NCBI GenBank assembly: GCA_016763815.1
Contig: JAESTB010000091.1
Coordinates: 1-10,136 of the forward strand
From: Arenicella sp.
GTDB taxonomy: Bacteria; Pseudomonadota; Gammaproteobacteria; Arenicellales; Arenicellaceae
Reading direction: 5' to 3'
Length of the DNA stretch: 10,136 nucleotides
In this document: piece after piece, positions 6,461-10,136 of the stretch
How positions within the stretch are numbered: the stretch's first letter is position 1
How the letters are laid out: every line of letters starts with the position of its first letter
Position numbers and translations under genes: made by a program
Notes under the pieces: model-generated
Told to the model about the DNA's origin: nothing
The model's input: the letters and a program-made list of their open reading frames with translations, nothing else
Databases searched by the model: none

Positions 6461-7687
6461 ATGAGCATGGATTTAGGCGTCAGCGAAAAGCTGAAACCCA
6501 TTTTAGAAAAAGTAACCAAATTAATGCAGGAAGAAGTGATTGCGGCTGATGTGGAATTTCATCAAGAGGTTGGCAAGACCGGCAATCGTTGGGAAATGAC
6601 CGAACGGCAACATGAGATCGTTAACACCCTGCAAGCCAAAGCACGGGAACAAAATTTATGGAATTTTTGGTTAACTGACTCGACGCGTGGCTATGGTTTG
6701 AGCACCGTAGAATACGCCCATCTTGCCGAACAAATGGGCTGGTGTACCTTAGGCCCTCAGGTTTTCAACTGTTCAGCGCCTGATACAGGCAATATGGAAG
6801 TACTCGAACGCTACGGTAACGATGAGCATAAAAAACAATGGCTTGCTCCGCTTCTTGAAAGCAAAATAAGATCTGCATATTTAATGACCGAGCCAGACGT
6901 CGCATCATCAGACGCAACCAACCTTGTGTTCGATGCCAAATTAGAGGGCGATGAATATGTTTTCAACGGCGAGAAGTATTGGTCGTCAGGTGCTGGAGAT
7001 GAACGTTGTAAAGTCTATATATTAATGGCTAGAACCGCTGGCGACGAAGCCCCGCGTCACTCTCAGCACTCAATGTTCGTGCTAGCCGCCGACACGCCTG
7101 GCATCAAAGTAAAACGTGCCATGACGGTATTTGGCCATGATGATGCCCCACACGGGCATATGCACCTAGAATTTGATAACGTTCGTGTACCCAAGTCAGC
7201 CCTATTGCTTGGCGAGGGCCGTGGCTTCGACGTTAGCCAAGGTCGCTTAGGCCCTGGACGTATTCATCATTGCATGCGCGCCATAGGCCAAGCCGAACGT
7301 GCATTAGAATTGATGTGTAAACGCTCACTAACGCGTGTTGCTTTCGGTCGCCCATTAGCAAAACTTGGTGGTAACTATGACATTATCGCCGACTGCCGTA
7401 TCGGTATCGAACAGGCTCGCTTGCTATGCCTAAAAGCCGCTTGGATGATGGACCAAGGTGACCCAAGCGCCGCAGCACCATGGATTTCACAGATTAAAGT
7501 TGTGGCGCCCAATATGGCACTGAAAGTAATTGATGAAGCGATTCAAATGTTTGGCGGGACCGGTATATCTCAAGATACGCCGCTGGCCGACATGTACGCT
7601 CAGATGCGTACGCTGCGCTTTGCCGACGGCCCGGATGCCGTTCATCGCATGCAAGTAGCGCGTAAAGAACTATCGGCTTATAGGTAA
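6461..7687 (+). CDS. Acyl-CoA dehydrogenase family protein, ACAD10/11-like
   Basis: This 408-residue cytoplasmic FAD enzyme of the acyl-CoA dehydrogenase fold oxidises an acyl-CoA at C2-C3, passing electrons to ETF. Visible parts are an N-terminal helical domain (1-130), the flavin-contact motif YLMTEPDVASSD (140-151), a beta domain with GEKYWSSGAGD (170-180), the C-terminal helical domain with FGRPLA (295-300), and QMFGGTG (362-368) for FAD binding. The motifs NCSAPDTGNMEVL (103-115), GRIHHCMR (266-273) and RFADGPDAVH (386-395) point to the ACAD10/11 branch. Where classic enzymes have the catalytic Glu (E-G-T), this one has Asp389 (D-G-P). ACAD10/11 enzymes work with a fused or neighbouring phosphotransferase on 4-hydroxyacyl-CoAs; none is visible here. 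A good ribosome site (gaggaa, 6450-6455) supports the ATG at 6461. It appears to be a single-gene transcript ending at a strong terminator. Confidence 0.92.
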   Translation: MSMDLGVSEKLKPILEKVTKLMQEEVIAADVEFHQEVGKTGNRWEMTERQHEIVNTLQAKAREQNLWNFWLTDSTRGYGLSTVEYAHLAEQMGWCTLGPQVFNCSAPDTGNMEVLERYGNDEHKKQWLAPLLESKIRSAYLMTEPDVASSDATNLVFDAKLEGDEYVFNGEKYWSSGAGDERCKVYILMARTAGDEAPRHSQHSMFVLAADTPGIKVKRAMTVFGHDDAPHGHMHLEFDNVRVPKSALLLGEGRGFDVSQGRLGPGRIHHCMRAIGQAERALELMCKRSLTRVAFGRPLAKLGGNYDIIADCRIGIEQARLLCLKAAWMMDQGDPSAAAPWISQIKVVAPNMALKVIDEAIQMFGGTGISQDTPLADMYAQMRTLRFADGPDAVHRMQVARKELSAYR

Positions 7688-7721
7688 GCGTCAGAGGTCT
7701 CGGTTTAGTTTAAATAATCAG

Positions 7722-7756
7722 CCGCCAAGTTTGAAATGTCACCTTGGCGGTTTTTT
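7722..7756 (+). terminator. Rho-independent terminator after the acyl-CoA dehydrogenase gene
   Basis: A GC-rich 8-bp stem, ccgccaag (7722-7729) with cttggcgg (7743-7750), encloses a 13-nt loop and is followed at once by six T residues (7751-7756). It begins 34 bp past the stop codon. It also lies just beyond the queF stop on the other strand, where the T-run is missing, so it mainly serves the plus strand. Confidence 0.85.
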
Positions 7757-7775
7757 ATGCGTGATATATCATCGG

Positions 7776-8612
7776 CTATTGTCGATTGACTCTACGTAAC
7801 GGTGCCGCCGTATTTTTTAATGACGTTCTAAATGGGTTGATATCTAAGCCACCTCGACGAGTATAAAGAGCCTGTACCGACAACTGCTTCGGATTACATG
7901 CGTTTAGAATATCGCAAAATATACGCTCCACACATTGTTCATGAAACTCATTGTGCATACGAAACGAAATAAGGTAACGAAGTAAGCCCTCTCTATCGAT
8001 TTTTAAACCCGAATATTGAATCACAACGCTGGCCCAATCCGGTTGCTTGGTTATCAGACAGTTCGACTTAAGAAGATGACTGTGCAAGGTTTCTGAGACA
8101 GCCTCGGAGTCAGGCGAAAGGCTAATAAGCTCGGGTGATAAGCGAAACTCATCTATCGAAATATCGATCCCGTCGATACACTCGCCCGGCAAACCTTGTG
8201 ACGCAAACGAAAGGTTATCTTCTGGCGCGAACAGCTCGACCGACACCTTGCCACCCGCCACCACCGATAAGTCATTTTCTAGCAAAGACCTAAGCTGCTG
8301 CTGATCACTAAAGCGAGACTGATTTAGGCTATTGAGATACAGTTTGAATGACTTCGACTCGATGATGTTGGGCGTTACCGAATCGAGTATAAACCGCCCC
8401 AGAGCGACGACAGGCTTACCTCTGCCGTTAAGCCAAGAAAGTTCATAGGCGTGCCATACATCCTCGCCGTGAAACGGCTGGCTGTCTGTGCAGCCAAGCT
8501 CCTGACGGTTTAAACTACGCGGCACCGCTTGTAGTAACTCGCTGCTATAGCCAGTTTGATAATCGGTCTCCTTTCCCAAGCTCAGGTCGCTTAGTTGAAA
8601 GTCATCACTCAT
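7776..8612 (-). CDS. queF: NADPH-dependent 7-cyano-7-deazaguanine reductase QueF (long form)
   Basis: QueF reduces the nitrile of preQ0 to the amine of preQ1 with two NADPH, the step before insertion into tRNA by Tgt in queuosine synthesis. Numbered from ATG 8612 (278 aa; E. coli QueF is about 282), the protein shows the substrate-pocket motif ESKSFKLYLNSLNQ (85-98) in the first half. The second half has SNCLITKQPDW (183-193), with Cys185 forming the thioimide bond and Asp192 as acid, then FHEQCVE (223-229) and RRGGLDINPF (252-261). This is the two-domain long form typical of gammaproteobacteria. I chose 8612 because a very good ribosome site (ggaggtg at 8622-8616) precedes it. The frame stays open to an ATG at 8672, but that codon lies inside the terminal repeat of a mobile element. 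No preQ1 riboswitch is apparent upstream. No other queuosine gene is in the window. Confidence 0.95.
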   Translation of the reverse strand: MSDDFQLSDLSLGKETDYQTGYSSELLQAVPRSLNRQELGCTDSQPFHGEDVWHAYELSWLNGRGKPVVALGRFILDSVTPNIIESKSFKLYLNSLNQSRFSDQQQLRSLLENDLSVVAGGKVSVELFAPEDNLSFASQGLPGECIDGIDISIDEFRLSPELISLSPDSEAVSETLHSHLLKSNCLITKQPDWASVVIQYSGLKIDREGLLRYLISFRMHNEFHEQCVERIFCDILNACNPKQLSVQALYTRRGGLDINPFRTSLKNTAAPLRRVNRQ

Positions 8613-8654
8613 GCTCACCTCCGAACAAGTTGAAAAAACTGCGATTAAAGTAAT

Positions 8655-8659
8655 AGTAC
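8655..8659. repeat. Left target-site duplication of MITE-like copy 2
   Basis: The bases agtac directly before the left terminal repeat are repeated as agtac (8819-8823) directly after the right one. A 5-bp direct repeat at both exact ends is the mark of a transposition event. Its core, gtac, is palindromic, so an extension of the terminal repeat cannot be fully excluded. Confidence 0.65.
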
Positions 8660-8818
8660 GAGACCTCAGCATAACTCAGGAACGAGATGAAAATAGCTTG
8701 GAATTCCTTCAATTGAGGCGGAAAACGCAGGTAATAGCTAGCTATTGGCAAGTTTTTCAACGAAAAGTGAGGGCATTACAGGCATTTTTATCCGTTCGTC
8801 GAGTTATGCTGAGGTCTC
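8660..8818. mobile_element. MITE-like non-autonomous repeat, copy 2 (159 bp)
   Basis: The element has perfect 18-bp terminal inverted repeats, gagacctcagcataactc (8660-8677) and its complement (8801-8818), flanked by agtac direct repeats. It matches copy 1 (5168-5346) in the same orientation, including the caattgag segment and a near-identical right third. The central hairpin is here a perfect 14-bp palindrome, aatagctagctatt (8733-8746). Relative to copy 1 it lacks about 20 bp carrying the right arm of the middle inverted repeat. It sits 47 bp upstream of the queF start codon and 25 bp from the sulfotransferase stop, so it separates these two genes and has replaced or displaced the original queF upstream region. 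There is no transposase inside. Confidence 0.87.
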
Positions 8819-8823
8819 AGTAC
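8819..8823. repeat. Right target-site duplication of MITE-like copy 2
   Basis: The bases agtac follow the right terminal repeat immediately and match 8655-8659 on the left side. Confidence 0.65.
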
Positions 8824-8843
8824 GTTAAATAAGGCTCACTCAT

Positions 8844-9719
8844 TTACACAGAGACAGACATATTTCGTTTAACGCCAAGCTCGAGACTTTGTTGTTCAAC
8901 ATAGTCATAGCATTGAGCCCAATCATCAGCGAAATAATCGCGAATCGCTTTCGAATGAGACTCAATAAGTGGCGGTTCGTCATCTAACCAAGAGTCTGGC
9001 GCAAAGCGAGCTAGGCGCATAAAAATACCCGATACTCGAACCAGCACTTTTCCCTTAAAATTTTTCAATCGCGTATAGTCTTCGACGTTGGCCTTATCCA
9101 GCTCGGCTTTATTTTTTTCTTGCGATAGGTGCTTGTCAGAAAACTGACGACGCAATCTTAGTTGTTTGTCGGTATACGATTTATGTACTGCTCGATGGCT
9201 CAACTTTGCTTTATCGATTGAGCACTGCAAGTAAGCGCATAAGCTGTCGAGATAAAATTCAGGGTCATTAATATAATCTTCAAAAATTAATAACAGCGGC
9301 TTACAGCCAGTTTGCTTTTCAACGTAGTTAACCAAGCGCATGTAAGTGAAGTCTTCAACCTTCCTTACACCACTATTATTGACCACATCTAAAAATTTAT
9401 CGTGACGAAAGGTATGCCCATTCTTGACGTAAAGACGATAGGTCGATGCGGCTAAGACGTCATGCCTACGCACTGAGATAATAATCTTACTGTCAAACAC
9501 TTGGTGAACTCTGTCACAGCGATCATAGATATACTCGCCTGCTTCACGAGACATCAGAATTTTATCGGATTTAAAACGACTTTTTTCGCTCTCTCGAACT
9601 CGAAAATTATTTCGCGGAATGTATTGCAGCCCAGTTAACGCTGGAAAAACAGTTTTCTGTAAAAAGGTCGATGCGGCACGTGCGTAACCAACATGAAAGA
9701 AAGTTTGTATTTTAGACAT
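8844..9719 (-). CDS. Sulfotransferase-fold (PAPS-dependent) family protein
   Basis: This 291-residue protein shows the two PAPS-binding signatures of the P-loop sulfotransferase superfamily. The 5'-phosphosulfate loop lies near the N-terminus (FHVGYARAASTFLQKTVFP, 8-26, with the ASTFLQ core). The 3'-phosphate site lies at KIIISVRRHDVLAASTYRLY (78-97, with R84/R85 and S92). The LLLIFEDYINDPEFYLDSLCAYLQ region (142-165), with Y/F-E-D-x-x-x-x-P, is also typical. The C-terminal third is basic and helical and does not match a family I know. Members move sulfate from PAPS to hydroxyls or amines of carbohydrates, lipids or proteins; the acceptor cannot be read from the sequence. No membrane span or signal peptide is visible. 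The gene stands alone, without glycosyltransferase or polysaccharide genes nearby. No strong ribosome site is seen, but a TATAAT lies about 44 bp upstream of the start. Confidence 0.82.
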   Translation of the reverse strand: MSKIQTFFHVGYARAASTFLQKTVFPALTGLQYIPRNNFRVRESEKSRFKSDKILMSREAGEYIYDRCDRVHQVFDSKIIISVRRHDVLAASTYRLYVKNGHTFRHDKFLDVVNNSGVRKVEDFTYMRLVNYVEKQTGCKPLLLIFEDYINDPEFYLDSLCAYLQCSIDKAKLSHRAVHKSYTDKQLRLRRQFSDKHLSQEKNKAELDKANVEDYTRLKNFKGKVLVRVSGIFMRLARFAPDSWLDDEPPLIESHSKAIRDYFADDWAQCYDYVEQQSLELGVKRNMSVSV

Positions 9720-9762
9720 AGCGCGTTATCGATTGTGTATTGAGCATAAGGGATCAGGCGAG

Positions 9763-9768
9763 ATTATA
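9763..9768 (-). promoter_or_regulatory. Possible -10 element for the sulfotransferase gene
   Basis: On the minus strand 9768-9763 reads TATAAT, with TGGC just before it, close to but one base off the extended -10 form. The -35 region is T-rich but not consensus. It lies in the 78-bp spacer after mltF, so the sulfotransferase gene may have its own promoter. Confidence 0.4.
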
Positions 9769-9797
9769 GCCATAAACTTACGCCTAAAAAGGGCATT

Positions 9798-10136
9798 TTA
9801 GTCAGACGAGACTTCAGCCGACGCGAGGGTAACAACGCCTTTTTTGAGCTTGCTGCTTTTGCGTTGATGAATATCGTAGAAACGCATGATGTCAGTAAAT
9901 ATCTGAACCCGCTCTACATATTTTTGTGCTTGCACACCACGGTCAAAATGTTCGCCATAGAGAGTCGGTAACAATTCGCTAATAGTCTTCCACTTGGTTC
10001 GATCCAACCCCAAATCTCGTGCTTTTCGATAGGCTGCCAGTACATGCTTCATACCAACATTGTAGGCACCAACGGCAAACCAAGTGCGTTGAGGCTCTTC
10101 GATTTTTTCAGGTAGTCGCTTCTTCAATTGTTTCAA
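9798..10136 (-). CDS. mltF: Membrane-bound lytic murein transglycosylase F, C-terminal part (gene runs off the right edge)
   Basis: Only the last 112 codons are present; the frame is open to the window edge, where the first codon seen (TTG) is internal. The fragment fits the end of the lytic transglycosylase (SLT) domain of MltF: L-K-K-R-L-P-E-K-I-E-E-P-x-R-T-W, then the hallmark AVGAYNVG of the SLT fold, a KW-x-x-I-x-x-LLP-x-L segment, and the YVERVQIFTDIMRFYDI C-terminal helix. MltF cleaves the glycan strand of peptidoglycan between MurNAc and GlcNAc, forming 1,6-anhydroMurNAc, and is anchored at the outer membrane. Its N-terminal solute-binding-like domain, signal peptide and catalytic Glu would lie outside the window. 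The last 20 or so residues are a poorly conserved tail. The family call is firm, the subtype likely. Confidence 0.85.
   Translation of the reverse strand: MKQLKKRLPEKIEEPQRTWFAVGAYNVGMKHVLAAYRKARDLGLDRTKWKTISELLPTLYGEHFDRGVQAQKYVERVQIFTDIMRFYDIHQRKSSKLKKGVVTLASAEVSSD

Noticed and set aside
8613..8659. preQ1 riboswitch upstream of queF
   Set aside because: The remaining leader is only 47 bp and shows no C-rich loop and A-rich tail pseudoknot pattern of a preQ1-I aptamer; the rest of the spacer is the mobile element.
8613..8672. N-terminal extension of QueF to the ATG at 8672
   Set aside because: The extension begins inside a terminal repeat of the mobile element, has no homology to QueF, and the internal ATG at 8612 has an excellent ribosome site and gives the normal family length.
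8611..8832. 73-codon plus-strand frame across MITE-like copy 2
   Set aside because: Most of it is the mobile element itself. In copy 1 the equivalent frame is broken by stops, so it is not a conserved protein.

Overview
The window reads like chromosomal DNA of a gammaproteobacterium, probably marine or aquatic. The supports are a DusC-type tRNA dihydrouridine synthase, a long-form (type II) QueF, an MltF-type lytic transglycosylase, an HdfR-like LysR regulator, a large DUF349 protein and a small protein resembling the PA3496 family. Base composition is moderate and looks even across the window. No order or genus can be named safely from the sequence alone.

Layout, left to right. (1) Positions 1-2079 (+) hold the 3' part of a large DUF349 protein whose 5' end is outside the window. 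It overlaps tail to tail by 4 bp with a YkgJ-type cysteine-cluster protein (2076-2450, -). (2) Positions 2523-4370 (-) hold an HdfR-like LysR regulator followed, in the same direction, by a bile acid:sodium symporter family transporter. (3) A regulatory spacer of about 310 bp leads to a small acidic PA3496-like protein (4685-4927, +). (4) Positions 4928-5369 have no large gene. They contain a hairpin, a possible 33-residue membrane microprotein on the minus strand (5009-5110) and the first copy of a MITE-like repeat (5168-5346). (5) dusC (-, best start 6314) is divergent from an ACAD10/11-like acyl-CoA dehydrogenase (6461-7687, +), which ends in a clear intrinsic terminator. (6) queF (-, best start 8612) follows. 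(7) A second MITE-like copy (8660-8818) sits in the queF upstream region and is flanked by a 5-bp direct repeat. (8) A single sulfotransferase-fold protein (8844-9719, -) and the 3' end of mltF (9798 to the right edge, -) close the window.

Most genes are housekeeping or metabolic and do not form one pathway. dusC (dihydrouridine in tRNA) and queF (preQ1 for queuosine) are both tRNA-modification genes, but the acyl-CoA dehydrogenase lies between them and they are not an operon. The LysR and transporter genes are the only pair whose arrangement suggests a regulator with its target.

The most notable non-genic signal is the repeat pair. Two copies about 3.5 kb apart share 18-bp terminal inverted repeats and a conserved inner hairpin, and copy 1 has an additional middle inverted-repeat arm that copy 2 lacks. 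This is best read as a non-autonomous miniature transposable element. I found no defence island, CRISPR array, prophage or tRNA/rRNA gene, and no convincing new multi-gene system.
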